Below, one piece after another: positions 51,141 through 59,921 of a stretch of 64,000 bases of DNA. Numbering within the stretch: the first letter of the stretch is position 1; each line of letters begins with the position of its first letter. Under the pieces are notes generated by a model that saw nothing but the letters and a program-made list of their open reading frames with translations, ran no database searches and had not been told where the DNA came from. The stretch lies in NCBI GenBank assembly GCA_039026235.1, contig JBCCMQ010000004.1, positions 62,001-126,000 on the forward strand. Direction: 5' to 3'. The translations under genes and the position numbers were made by a program. Source of the stretch: JBCCMQ01 sp039026235 (GTDB taxonomy: Bacteria > Pseudomonadota > Alphaproteobacteria > Rhodobacterales > Rhodobacteraceae).

Positions 51141-52385
51141 TTAGCTGACCGCGAACTTAAGCAGTTTGATCGCGGCAAAGTCGCTGACGTCCCCGCCTAC
51201 GCGCTTGGTGGCATAGAACAGAACGTGCGGCTTGGCCGAGAACGGATCCCGCAGCACACGCATGTCGGGACGTTCGGCAACCGTGTAACCGGAGGCGAAA
51301 TCACCGAATGCGATGGCCATGGCATCCGCGCCGATATCCGGCATATCCTCGGCAATCAGCACCGGATAGCCCATCAGACGGGCCGGCTCGCCCGCCGCCA
51401 ATCCGTCGGACCAAAGGAAACGGCCATCGGCATCTTTCATCTTGCGGACGGCACCGGCGGTCTTCGAGTTCATAACGAAGGTCGCATTGGCCCGGTACTC
51501 GGCGCCGAGGCTATAGACCAGATCGACGATGGCGTCCGACGCACCGGTCGCGGCGAAATCGCCGGCGGCACCGGTCGGGATGTAACCCAGATTGCCCCAG
51601 GTCCAGGCGGCGTTATCAACCGTCGTGTGGTTCAGAAAACCGCGCGGCTTGTCGACGCCGTCGCCGCTGACGAAGGATGCGGCTTCTGCACGGGCGAACT
51701 TGTCGGCGATACGCGATGCCAGCCATGCCTCGATGTCAAAGGCGCTGTCATCCAAGAGCCGCTGCGATGCCTTGGGCAGTGCAGAAAGCTCGTGCAGCGG
51801 AATGGTGATCCGTTCGATGGTCGGCGTTGCCGTCTCGGTCAGTGCCGCCGTCTCCGACGCCCAGCCCGATCCGATGTCGCCACGGTCGATCAGCACGTCG
51901 AACGATGTGGCTTCGACGTTGACTACGGCCGCGATCGAGCGGATCGAGGCGGTGGCGTTCAAAACGCCCTTGATCGTCTCGCTGGTCTGCGGGTCGACCA
52001 GATAGCCGCCGTCTCCGGCCACGGCCGTGGACAGCGCCTTGCCTTCCAGCTCCAGACCCCGCAGGGCGTCGTCGTCCCCGGACCGCAGATAGGCGTCAAA
52101 CGCCTTGGCGTGGGGGGCTTCTACTTCTACCGCTGCCGACAGCGCCGGGCGGCTCTTCATCATCGATTTGCGATCCAGCATGGTCAGTCGCTCTTCCTGT
52201 TGCTCAAGTTTGGTCGTCACGTCGTCCTGAAAGGTGATGATTTCACGCATGAAATCAGCCAGCGCGGTCTTTACCTCCGCAGCCGGTGTCGGGCCCCCAG
52301 GCTCACGCGCCCCGGCCCGAGCCCTTACCTCGGTATTGCTCATGAAATAGTCCTGATTTTCAGAGGGTTGGGTGCGCTGGCTCAT
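51141..52385 (-). CDS. GTA gp5: HK97-fold major capsid protein
   Basis: The 414-residue protein has an N-terminal coiled-coil delta domain (about 30-75) removed by the protease, and the HK97-type capsid domain beginning at DPQTSETIKGVL, with SELPKASQRLLDDSAFDIEAWL-like helix (seen as LSALPKASQRLLDDSAF). The start overlaps the protease gene stop (ATGA); an internal ATG at 52343 is the alternative. Confidence 0.95.
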   Translation of the reverse strand: MSQRTQPSENQDYFMSNTEVRARAGAREPGGPTPAAEVKTALADFMREIITFQDDVTTKLEQQEERLTMLDRKSMMKSRPALSAAVEVEAPHAKAFDAYLRSGDDDALRGLELEGKALSTAVAGDGGYLVDPQTSETIKGVLNATASIRSIAAVVNVEATSFDVLIDRGDIGSGWASETAALTETATPTIERITIPLHELSALPKASQRLLDDSAFDIEAWLASRIADKFARAEAASFVSGDGVDKPRGFLNHTTVDNAAWTWGNLGYIPTGAAGDFAATGASDAIVDLVYSLGAEYRANATFVMNSKTAGAVRKMKDADGRFLWSDGLAAGEPARLMGYPVLIAEDMPDIGADAMAIAFGDFASGYTVAERPDMRVLRDPFSAKPHVLFYATKRVGGDVSDFAAIKLLKFAVS

Positions 52386-52942
52386 GTCTTTGCCAGCATG
52401 CGGCGGGCGTCCCGAAAGACCTCCGCCAGTTCACGGATCACGGCGTCGTCCGGGCTGTCGCCCTTGGCGCCGATCCGGGCTTCCGGAAGCATCGGGAAGG
52501 TGACAAGCGACACCTCCCAAAGTTCCAGATCCTCCAAAAGCCGCTGGCCCTTGGAATTCTTGGTGGCCTTCACCGTCCGGTAGCCGATCGACAACCCATC
52601 GATCGCCCCGGCGGCCAGAAGGCTGATCGCCTCGGCGCCCTGGACCACATCGGCCAGAATACGCCCCTTGACGTAAAGTCCCTTATCGTCCTCGCGCACC
52701 TCGTCCCAGACCCCGATAGGCCGGCCCGGGTCGTGCTGCCACAGCATCTTGACCGCCCGGCCAGCCGCCTTCAGCTCGGCCAAGGACCGGCCATAGGCGC
52801 CTTTCTGGACAATGTCGCGGCCCTGGTCAGGCTTGCCGAAATAGCTCGCATAGCCTTCGACCATGTGGCCGCCGCTGACCGCGATGTCGCTTCCAAGCTG
52901 GGCAAACTTGCGCTCCAGCCCATTTCCGTAGCCTTCAGACAT
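52382..52942 (-). CDS. GTA gp4: prohead protease (HK97 type)
   Basis: The product of 186 residues has the U35-type catalytic His in MLWQHDPGRPIG and Ser in IDGLSIGYR. It trims the capsid N-terminus in prohead maturation. The open frame runs to 52966, but the ATG at 52942 has a GAGGA site 10 bases upstream and avoids overlap with gp3.5. Confidence 0.93.
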   Translation of the reverse strand: MSEGYGNGLERKFAQLGSDIAVSGGHMVEGYASYFGKPDQGRDIVQKGAYGRSLAELKAAGRAVKMLWQHDPGRPIGVWDEVREDDKGLYVKGRILADVVQGAEAISLLAAGAIDGLSIGYRTVKATKNSKGQRLLEDLELWEVSLVTFPMLPEARIGAKGDSPDDAVIRELAEVFRDARRMLAKT

Positions 52943-52955
52943 CAGCTGCTCATCC

Positions 52956-53201
52956 TCAAATTGCATTAAGATCGATCAGGGATTTCGCACCCTGCGCCAG
53001 GATCACCGCGACGACCCCGTAAACCGTCAGCCACAACCGGCGTTCCAGCCGCTCGATCAGCTTCTCGATCCGGTCAAGCCGCGCCTCGATGGTCGCGAAA
53101 TGCAGCTCGGAAAGGCGCTCGTTGGCGTCGATCCGGGCCGAGGCCGCGGTGAAACTGTCGTAAAGATACCGCGATCCGCCAATGGATCGCTGCGTGCTCA
53201 T
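52956..53201 (-). CDS. GTA gp3.5: head formation protein (RCAP_rcc01685 family)
   Basis: The 81-residue protein has a helical N-terminal part (RLSELHFATIEARLDRIEKL) and a C-terminal hydrophobic helix (LWLTVYGVVAVILAQGA). It matches the small gp3.5 GTA family needed for head formation. It overlaps the portal stop by 4 bases. Confidence 0.87.
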   Translation of the reverse strand: MSTQRSIGGSRYLYDSFTAASARIDANERLSELHFATIEARLDRIEKLIERLERRLWLTVYGVVAVILAQGAKSLIDLNAI

Positions 53202-54376
53202 GCCTCGCCCTCAAGCGGCGGCAGACCCAGCATGCGGCGCTTTTCGTCCGCCGTCAGGAATGCCGCCTGCGACACCCTTGTCCACTGGCTTTCGCGCTCG
53301 GCGGCCAACGCCGGCACCTGATCCAGATCCGGCTTCAGGGTGACGCCGTCGCCGGTAAAGGAATTCAGCCAATGCGACACGGCCGCACTCACTTTCAACG
53401 CCAGCGGCAGCACCGTCAGGCGATAGAAGGCGCGGTGCGCTTCCTGATAGTTGGCATAGGTCGCCTCGCCCGGGATCCCGACCAGCATCGGCGGCACGCC
53501 GAAGGCAATGGCGATTTCACGGGCGGCGGCTTCCTTGGTCTTCTGAAACTCCATGTCGGACGGGCTGAACCCCATGGGCTTCCAGTCGAGCCCGCCCTCC
53601 AGAAGCATCGGACGCCCGGCGTTGCGGGCCCCCTGGTGGTGGCTCTCCATCTCGCTCAAAAGCCGGTCGTACTGATCCGGCGCCAGGGCGCCCTGACCGT
53701 CCGCGCCCTTGTAGACGATCGCCCCCGATGGCCGCGCGGCATTGTCCAAAAGCGCCTTCGACCAGCGGCTGGCGGCATTGTGGACATCGATCGCCGCACC
53801 CGCCGCCTGAAGCGGGCTCAGACCATAGTGGTCGTCGTGGGGGTGGAAATTGCGGATATGGCAGATCGGCGACAGCATCTCGCTGACCTGAAACCGGTGC
53901 TTGCGCGCGCCCACGGCGTATTCATAGGCAACCGGCCAGCCGTCGGCGCCCGGAACCACCCGGATCCGGTCCGACCGGAGGACATGCAGCTCAAAGGGCA
54001 GGCCCTCCTCGCCGCCGACCGCTTCAATATAGGCGTTCCCGCTCAGCATAAGCTGGCCATAGATCGCCTCAAACAGCTCGGCCCGACCCTGGGCCGCGTT
54101 CGGCCGGTCGATCAGCGCACCCAGCGGGTGGGTCTCGAACCGGGTGGCCTCATCCTGGACGACCATCGGCAGCGCCGCCGCCGCCTCCGCAATCAGCTTG
54201 ATGCAGCGAAACCCGATCGGATTGCCCGAAAACCCGGTCCGCCCCAGCGAAACGGTGTCGCGGGGCGACCAGGCAACCCGCCCGGCCCCGTTCAGCGCGC
54301 CAACGTGGGCTGCCGCACTGGCCTTGACTTCAGGCACCTCTGTGGGTCCGCCGCGGCGGAGAAAGTCGAATACCAT
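53198..54376 (-). CDS. GTA gp3: portal protein
   Basis: The product of 392 residues is a HK97-type portal (GFSGNPIGFRCIKLIAEAAA, then SPLQAAGAAIDVHNAASRWS and FGVPPMLVGIPGEATYANY). It forms the dodecameric ring for DNA entry and exit. The start at 54376 has an AAGGAG site nearby; the open frame goes to 54418. Confidence 0.95.
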   Translation of the reverse strand: MVFDFLRRGGPTEVPEVKASAAAHVGALNGAGRVAWSPRDTVSLGRTGFSGNPIGFRCIKLIAEAAAALPMVVQDEATRFETHPLGALIDRPNAAQGRAELFEAIYGQLMLSGNAYIEAVGGEEGLPFELHVLRSDRIRVVPGADGWPVAYEYAVGARKHRFQVSEMLSPICHIRNFHPHDDHYGLSPLQAAGAAIDVHNAASRWSKALLDNAARPSGAIVYKGADGQGALAPDQYDRLLSEMESHHQGARNAGRPMLLEGGLDWKPMGFSPSDMEFQKTKEAAAREIAIAFGVPPMLVGIPGEATYANYQEAHRAFYRLTVLPLALKVSAAVSHWLNSFTGDGVTLKPDLDQVPALAAERESQWTRVSQAAFLTADEKRRMLGLPPLEGEA

Positions 54377-54427
54377 TGCCTGCTCCTTAAGGTGTCGTCC
54401 GCCGCGCCATGGGCGCAAGGCTCAGAT

Positions 54428-54468
54428 TTCTTTGGTCCCCAAATACTCCCACCGGAGGTGGCCTCCGG
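54428..54468. repeat. Intergenic repeat with hairpin between gp2 and gp3
   Basis: TTCTTTGGTCCC, five bases, then ACTCC (54428-54449), the same as at 35269-35290, is followed by CCGGAGG-TGG-CCTCCGG (54452-54468). This is a second copy of a dispersed element in the 112-base gap between terminase and portal genes. Confidence 0.55.
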
Positions 54469-54488
54469 GGCCGTGACGGGGCAATTGT

Positions 54489-55805
54489 CTAGAGTGTCCG
54501 CACCTGCGGCCGGCGCCAATGCGCCGCCGGTTCGATCATCAGATCAAAAAGCGCCCATACCAGTGCGTCGACCCGATCGGGCGATCCCTTGCCGTTGTAT
54601 CCTTGCGGGGCCATGCGGGTCATCTGGTCTTCCAGATCGCCCAGCCCACGTACATGCTGTACCCGGCCCTGTTCATAAAGCGCGGCGGCCGGTTCGGCCC
54701 GCGCCGCCTTGCCGCGCGTTGCCCGCACGGCCCTGATCGGGACCAGCGGATCGATCTGACGGATCACCTCGCCCACCAGATCGCCACCCTGGTTCACCTC
54801 GGCCACCAGCCGGTCTGCGCCGTGGCGCGCCATGGCATCAAGGGCGGCCGCCGCCCATTCCGCGGGTTTCGCCGCCGCCACCGTGGCGTCTTCCAGAACG
54901 GTCGCGCGCCATTCCTGCGGCGGTCCCTCCAGGGTTGCGCCCACGACCACGATCCCGCAGGCGTCCGACCCCTTGTGGCCAGTGACCGGCGGGTCGACGG
55001 CGACCACGATCCTGTCCAGCGCACCCGGCGCTTCGACCCGGCAGGCCTCCAGGGCCGCGCCCGTCCAAAGGGCGCCTTCTGTGTCTTCCAGCAGGATACC
55101 GTCCAGTTCCTGCCGTCCCAGCCGTGTGCCCGCATAGCGTGTCCGGATTTCCTCCAGAAAACTGTCGGCCAGGTAGGCGCGGTTCGCCTCTGTGGGCGCG
55201 CTGGTCGTCACTGTGCTCGACTGCGCCAGTACCGTTTTCAATGCCCCGACATTGCGCGGCGTGGTGGTCACCACCTGCCGTGGATGCGTCCCAAGCCGCA
55301 GACCGAACTGCAGCATGTCCCAGGTTTCCTGGGCCTTCTTCCATTTGGCCAGTTCATCGACCCAGGCGGCGTCAAACTGTGGCCCGCGCAACCCCTCGGG
55401 ATCATGGGCCGAAAAGATCTGCGCCACGGCGCCATTGGGCCATTCCAGCCGGCGCCGCGTGGCCTGCCACTCCGGCCGGCGGTCCGGCGGCGAACAAGCC
55501 ATGATGCCGCTGTCGCCGAAAACCATCACCTCCCGGGCCTGCTCAAAGGTCTCGGCCACCAGCGCGACCCGGCGCGACCGGCCCGCATCCCAGGGCCTGT
55601 TGCCCTCAACCTCAGAGCGCACCCACTCGGCGCCGGCCCGTGTCTTGCCGGCGCCGCGCCCACCCAGGATCACCCAGGTCTTCCAGTCTCCGTCGGGCGG
55701 ACACTGGTGCGGCAATGCCCAAATCTCAAAAAGATAGGGCATTGCCGCCAGGGTCCTGTCATCCAGGCTGTCCAGAAACGCCTTCTGTATCTCCGGCCCT
55801 TGCAA
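54489..55805 (-). CDS. GTA gp2: terminase large subunit
   Basis: The product of about 438 residues has Walker A GGRGAGKT, the FDAAWVDELAKWKK Walker B segment, and the nuclease domain with IVVAVDPPVTGHKGSDACG. It pumps random host DNA into proheads. No ATG or GTG exists at the expected N-terminus; the frame is open to 55901 with TTG codons only. I chose the TTG at 55805, which keeps the conserved LQGPEIQKAFLDSL start and overlaps gp1 by 47 bases; ATG 55745 is the alternative. Confidence 0.92.
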   Translation of the reverse strand: MQGPEIQKAFLDSLDDRTLAAMPYLFEIWALPHQCPPDGDWKTWVILGGRGAGKTRAGAEWVRSEVEGNRPWDAGRSRRVALVAETFEQAREVMVFGDSGIMACSPPDRRPEWQATRRRLEWPNGAVAQIFSAHDPEGLRGPQFDAAWVDELAKWKKAQETWDMLQFGLRLGTHPRQVVTTTPRNVGALKTVLAQSSTVTTSAPTEANRAYLADSFLEEIRTRYAGTRLGRQELDGILLEDTEGALWTGAALEACRVEAPGALDRIVVAVDPPVTGHKGSDACGIVVVGATLEGPPQEWRATVLEDATVAAAKPAEWAAAALDAMARHGADRLVAEVNQGGDLVGEVIRQIDPLVPIRAVRATRGKAARAEPAAALYEQGRVQHVRGLGDLEDQMTRMAPQGYNGKGSPDRVDALVWALFDLMIEPAAHWRRPQVRTL

Positions 55806-56115
55806 GAGCAGCCAATCGGTCAGCGATCGCAGTCCGGGCTGCTGCAAGGTCCAGCGCAAAGCGTTCTTCGGCGCCTCTGTCGTTGCGCAGGCGTTCCTCA
55901 ACCTTCTGCCTTTCCTTAGTCAACAGCATTGCGGCCTGATCCAGCTTTCGGATCGTCGCATGCGCTTCCGTCATCGAGCTAAGCTCGCCCTCCAGGGCGA
56001 TATCCCTTAGCTCGGATACCAACACTTCAATGTCTTCAACCGCACTCTCAAAAATACGCTCCATCGCGCGAAGCATCACTTCGCCCGGCAGATCCCCACC
56101 AGTCTTTGCGTCCAT
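55759..56115 (-). CDS. GTA gp1: terminase small subunit
   Basis: The 118-residue helical protein (MERIFESAVEDIEVLVSELR, then LTKERQKVEERLRNDRGAEE) is the first gene of the cluster. In RcGTA gp1 acts as small terminase with altered DNA recognition, so that packaging is non-specific. Its C-terminal end overlaps the gp2 frame. Confidence 0.86.
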   Translation of the reverse strand: MDAKTGGDLPGEVMLRAMERIFESAVEDIEVLVSELRDIALEGELSSMTEAHATIRKLDQAAMLLTKERQKVEERLRNDRGAEERFALDLAAARTAIADRLAALARAGDTEGVSGQPG

Positions 56116-56159
56116 TGGTGCAAATGCCTCTCATGCCTGTCCGGCCGAGACATGCAAAA

Positions 56160-56298
56160 GCGGCCACGGGTGCCTCAACCCGGGCCGCCGCCCACTTCCT
56201 CTAGCGTGCCTTTTTTCTACAGAAGACCGTGCGCAGAGTCAAGGTAAATTCCGTTTTCTGTGCGTTTACGCACCGAACGGTGAAGTTAACAAACCGTT
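56160..56298 (-). promoter_or_regulatory. GTA leader: hairpin and inverted repeats before gp1
   Basis: The 238-base gap between mltG and gp1 holds a stem of 11 pairs with one bulged A (GCGGCC-A-CGGGT-loop-ACCCG-GGCCGC, 56160-56188), followed on the minus strand by TTTT. Upstream lie GTGCG-TTTA-CGCAC (56260-56273) and AACGGT-N11-ACCGTT (56276-56298), operator-like. This should hold the GTA promoter and perhaps an attenuator, or the end of mltG transcripts. Confidence 0.5.
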
Positions 56299-56353
56299 AA
56301 AAACCTTTGATACTACGATAATAAAAGGGAAATTAGCGCTATCGGACGGCAAA

Positions 56354-57508
56354 TCAGTTCCCGCTGCGTTCTGCCTCGATCGCCCGCCACTTGGCCACGT
56401 TGGCATTGTGTTCCGACAAGGTGCGCGAAAAAGCGTGCCCGCCCGAGCCGTCGGCGACGAAGAAGATGAAATCCGACCCGTCCGGGTTGACCGCGGCTTC
56501 GATGCTGGCGCGGCCGGGGTTGGCGATGGGCGTGGGTGGCAGACCATCGATGACATAAGTGTTCCACGGCGTCTCGCGCCGCAGTTCCGACTGCCGGATG
56601 CCCCGGCCCAGACTGCCTTCACCGCGCGTAATTCCATAGATCACCGTCGGATCCGTCTGCAGACGCATTCCCTGATCCAACCGGTTGATAAAGACCGAAG
56701 CGATGCGCCGGCGTTCATCGGCGATGCCGGTTTCCTTCTCGATGATCGAAGCCAGGATCAGCGCGTCCTCGGCACTTGTGAGCGGCAGGCCCTCGGCGCG
56801 ACCGGCCCAGGCGCCGGCAAGTATCGCCGCCTGCCGTGCCTGCATCTCCCCGACCAGGTCGGACCGCGCACCGCCCGCGCGCACCTCATAGCTGTCAGGC
56901 GCCAGCGTGCCTTCGTCGGGCACCGGCAGCACCTCACCTTCCAGAAAATCGGCCTGTTTCAGCTCTTCAACCACCTGAAAGCTGGTCACCCCCTCGGCCA
57001 GGGTGATCCGATACCGTGCGTCGGCATCCTCGCGCGCCTCCATATAGGCCGCGGGCGCCGCGCCTTCGCCGGGATCGAATTCAGCCACCAGACTGAATTG
57101 CTGGGTCTCCGGATCTAATTCGCGCACCTGAACCTCTGCCCGGGCGATGCCGATCCTGAAATTGATCTCAGTCCCGCAGGTGGACTGGCCGCCGCCGGTG
57201 ATCTTGGCCACGATCTCTTCCATGGACGCGCCCGCCGGGATCAGAAAACTGCCGGCCTTGAGCCTTTGGCTCAGATCCTGGTAATCGGCCCCGGCGCGAA
57301 AGATCGACGGGTGGCTGATCGCGTTCTGAGCCGACAAGTCTTCGGATACACGGTACATGTTCGACCCCGCAGAGACCCGCAGGCAGATCGCCGCTTCAAG
57401 CGGACCGCCGCCGCGATACTGGGACTGCGCCCAGCCGATAGCGCCAACGATCAGGATCAGCCCGACCACCGCCAGCGTGAGAAAGTTGGAGGCGATGTGG
57501 CGCCACAT
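56354..57508 (-). CDS. mltG: Endolytic transglycosylase MltG
   Basis: The 384-residue protein has an N-terminal membrane helix (about 8-28), a LysM-like part and the YceG catalytic domain with the Glu in LASIIEKETG and QTDPTVIYG. It cuts nascent glycan strands and sets their length. It overlaps the fabF stop by one base, matching the fabF-mltG arrangement common in proteobacteria. Confidence 0.94.
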   Translation of the reverse strand: MWRHIASNFLTLAVVGLILIVGAIGWAQSQYRGGGPLEAAICLRVSAGSNMYRVSEDLSAQNAISHPSIFRAGADYQDLSQRLKAGSFLIPAGASMEEIVAKITGGGQSTCGTEINFRIGIARAEVQVRELDPETQQFSLVAEFDPGEGAAPAAYMEAREDADARYRITLAEGVTSFQVVEELKQADFLEGEVLPVPDEGTLAPDSYEVRAGGARSDLVGEMQARQAAILAGAWAGRAEGLPLTSAEDALILASIIEKETGIADERRRIASVFINRLDQGMRLQTDPTVIYGITRGEGSLGRGIRQSELRRETPWNTYVIDGLPPTPIANPGRASIEAAVNPDGSDFIFFVADGSGGHAFSRTLSEHNANVAKWRAIEAERSGN

Positions 57509-58770
57509 CAGGCAGCGGCCCTGCCAAACACAACGCTGGCATTGGTGCCGCCAAATCCAAAGGAATTTGACAGGGCCACGTTGATTTCGCGCGCAACCGC
57601 CTTGTTGGGCGCCAGATCAAGCACGGTCTCAACCGCCGGATTGTCCAGATTGATGGTGGGCGGCGCCATCTGATCGCGCAGCGCCAGGATCGAGAAGATG
57701 GCCTCAACCGAACCGGCCGCCCCCAACAGGTGACCAATCGCCGATTTCGTCGATGACATCGTCGCCTTAGAGGCCGCATTGCCCAGCATCTTCTCGACCG
57801 CGCCCAATTCGATCGTATCGGCCATCGTGCTGGTGCCGTGGGCGTTGATATAGTCGATATCGCCCGGAGAGATCCCTGCCCGCTTGACCGCGGCCATCAT
57901 CGAACGGGTGGCGCCGTCGCCGTCCTCGCTTGGGGCGGTGATGTGATAGGCATCGCCGGAAAGCCCATAGCCCAGCACCTCGGCATAAATCTTGGCGCCC
58001 CGGGCCTTGGCGTGCTCCATCTCTTCCAGCACCAGGACGCCCGCGCCTTCGCCCATGACAAACCCATCGCGGTCGGCGTCATAGGGCCGGCTCGCGGTTT
58101 CAGGAGCGTCGCCGCGCTTGGTGGACAGGGCCTTGCAGGCGTTGAACCCAGCGATCCCGATCTCGTTGATCGGGCTTTCGGCACCGCCTGCAATCATCAC
58201 ATCGGCATCATCCCACTGGATCAGGCGTGCGGCATCTCCAATGGCATGGGCACCGGTTGAACAGGCCGTCACCACTGCGTGGTTCGGCCCTTTGAACCCA
58301 TAGCGAATGCTCACTTGCCCCGCCGCCAGATTGATCAAGGCAGATGGGATAAAAAAGGGCGACACCCGGCGCGGGCCACGCTCTTTGAGAAGAATGGCGG
58401 TATTGGCAATGGCCGACAGCCCGCCGATCCCCGATCCGATCATCACCCCGGTGCGTTCTTGCGACGCCGTGTCGTTGGGCGTCCAACCGGCATCGCTGAC
58501 GGCCTGATCGGCCGCAGCCATCGCATAAAGGATGAAGTCATCCACCTTGCGGCGTTCCTTGGGCTCCATCCAATCATCGGGATTGAACGTCCCGTCCGTG
58601 CCATCCCCCATCGGGATCTCGCAGGCGTAGGTGGTGGCGAGATGGCTGGCATCGAAGCGTGTGATCGTACCCGCCGCCGACTGCCCCGCCAAAATACGCG
58701 ACCAGCTTGCCTCGACGCCCGAGGCGAGCGGCGTAACCATTCCAAGACCTGTGACGACCACCCGACGCAT
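57508..58770 (-). CDS. fabF: Beta-ketoacyl-ACP synthase II
   Basis: The product of 420 residues condenses malonyl-ACP with acyl-ACP. The Cys-His-His set is seen in VTACSTGAHAIG, INAHGTSTM and IGHLLGAAG. The start at 58770 has an AGGGGG site 4-9 bases upstream; the frame goes to 58800. It leads the fabF-mltG unit. Confidence 0.96.
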   Translation of the reverse strand: MRRVVVTGLGMVTPLASGVEASWSRILAGQSAAGTITRFDASHLATTYACEIPMGDGTDGTFNPDDWMEPKERRKVDDFILYAMAAADQAVSDAGWTPNDTASQERTGVMIGSGIGGLSAIANTAILLKERGPRRVSPFFIPSALINLAAGQVSIRYGFKGPNHAVVTACSTGAHAIGDAARLIQWDDADVMIAGGAESPINEIGIAGFNACKALSTKRGDAPETASRPYDADRDGFVMGEGAGVLVLEEMEHAKARGAKIYAEVLGYGLSGDAYHITAPSEDGDGATRSMMAAVKRAGISPGDIDYINAHGTSTMADTIELGAVEKMLGNAASKATMSSTKSAIGHLLGAAGSVEAIFSILALRDQMAPPTINLDNPAVETVLDLAPNKAVAREINVALSNSFGFGGTNASVVFGRAAA

Positions 58771-58937
58771 TGACTGCCCCCTGTTCGTTTTTCTATGCAC
58801 CCCGTATTACCTTGCATCGCAATACGGGTACAAGATGATAGCGGCACAGGTCGCGAGCACGGTATCCAATTGCGCAGAGGCCAGATGCCACCAAAACCGG
58901 GAAACCGACCCATGTTTTCAATTTTTACGGGCACTAC

Positions 58938-59891
58938 GTGACAGTCCCGCGCCAGGAAGCCGTGCTCGAAGGCGTGGAAAAGAACCATAAGGGCATCGAG
59001 ATCGCACCCTGGTTCAATCCGCTTGCGCCCAAGCGTGACGGCTATGACATTAAGATCATTGATATTTTCGACACCGAAACGCTCTTGGAACGCGCCAAGG
59101 CCGATCCTGCGATTGCCGAAACCGGCTATGAGCGATTGGAAGATGTCGATTATGTGGGCTCGGCGGTGGAAATCGCGGAACTGGTGCCCGAAGATCTACA
59201 CGGTTCAATAGACTATGTGATCAGTTCGCATAATTTCGAACATCTTCCCAATCCTGTGCGGTTTCTGCAGGGCGTAGAAAAAATCCTGCGTCCCGGTGGC
59301 CACCTGACAATGGCGCTGCCGGACGCGCGGGGCTGCTTTGATTTCTTTCGTCCCAGCACGACCACGGGCCAATGGCTTCAAGCGCATTTTGAGAACCGGA
59401 AGCGGCCAACGTATCAACAGCTCTTCGAAATGAACTCCGGCCACGCATCCCGCGTGACCAAAGACGGCGAGCTGACGACAAGCGACATACGGGACGCCGA
59501 ATTGAGTAGCTTGGCCTTGACGGGAAATATCGAAGTGGCTTTCCGAAGGTGGAATGAGTGGCGTGAGGCATCGGACGAGACCTACAGGGACACGCATTGC
59601 ACCGTGATGACCCCGGCTTCTTTCCAACTGAACATGCTGGATATCCGGGCCGTGGAGTTGATTGGTCTTGAGGTCGAATGGGTGACCTCGGAGCGAGGGA
59701 TGGAGTTTCTCGCTCGGGTCCGAAAGCCCTTAGAAGTTCGTCGAATGCCCCGCGATGAGATCAAACGGAAGAGGAACGATCTCGCGCGCGCCGCCCTGCG
59801 CGAGCGCTCTGATCAGGCCAAACCAAAATCTGCCAAATCGCTGCGGAAAAAGATCTCGTCCTTGAGGCGCACCCTGTTTCGCAAGACCTAG
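58938..59891 (+). CDS. Class I SAM-dependent methyltransferase, function unknown
   Basis: The 317-residue protein has a methyltransferase core with SSHNFEHLPNPVRFLQGVEK and LRPGGHLTMALPD, the typical motif in sugar or lipid methyltransferases. The N-terminal GIEIAPWFNPLAPKR replaces a classic glycine loop. The C-terminus is basic (KSLRKKISSLRRTLFRK), perhaps membrane-binding. The GTG start overlaps the stop of a 9-codon frame at 58912-58941. Base use is lower in G+C than the neighbours, which hints at transfer. Confidence 0.78.
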   Translation: MTVPRQEAVLEGVEKNHKGIEIAPWFNPLAPKRDGYDIKIIDIFDTETLLERAKADPAIAETGYERLEDVDYVGSAVEIAELVPEDLHGSIDYVISSHNFEHLPNPVRFLQGVEKILRPGGHLTMALPDARGCFDFFRPSTTTGQWLQAHFENRKRPTYQQLFEMNSGHASRVTKDGELTTSDIRDAELSSLALTGNIEVAFRRWNEWREASDETYRDTHCTVMTPASFQLNMLDIRAVELIGLEVEWVTSERGMEFLARVRKPLEVRRMPRDEIKRKRNDLARAALRERSDQAKPKSAKSLRKKISSLRRTLFRKT

Positions 59892-59921
59892 CTTTGACCG
59901 CTCGTGGGGCGTGCGCCGAGC

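Noticed and set aside
51078..52583. 501-codon open frame on the plus strand
   Set aside because: Antisense to the capsid and protease genes, with no family features.
54519..55919. 466-codon open frame on the plus strand
   Set aside because: It is antisense to the terminase gene, has low-complexity Arg/Pro/His content and no recognisable domain; a shadow of G+C-rich coding DNA.
41323..56115. Reading the phage-like cluster as an active prophage
   Set aside because: No integrase, repressor, replication or lysis genes, no attachment repeats, and the gene order is that of a GTA.
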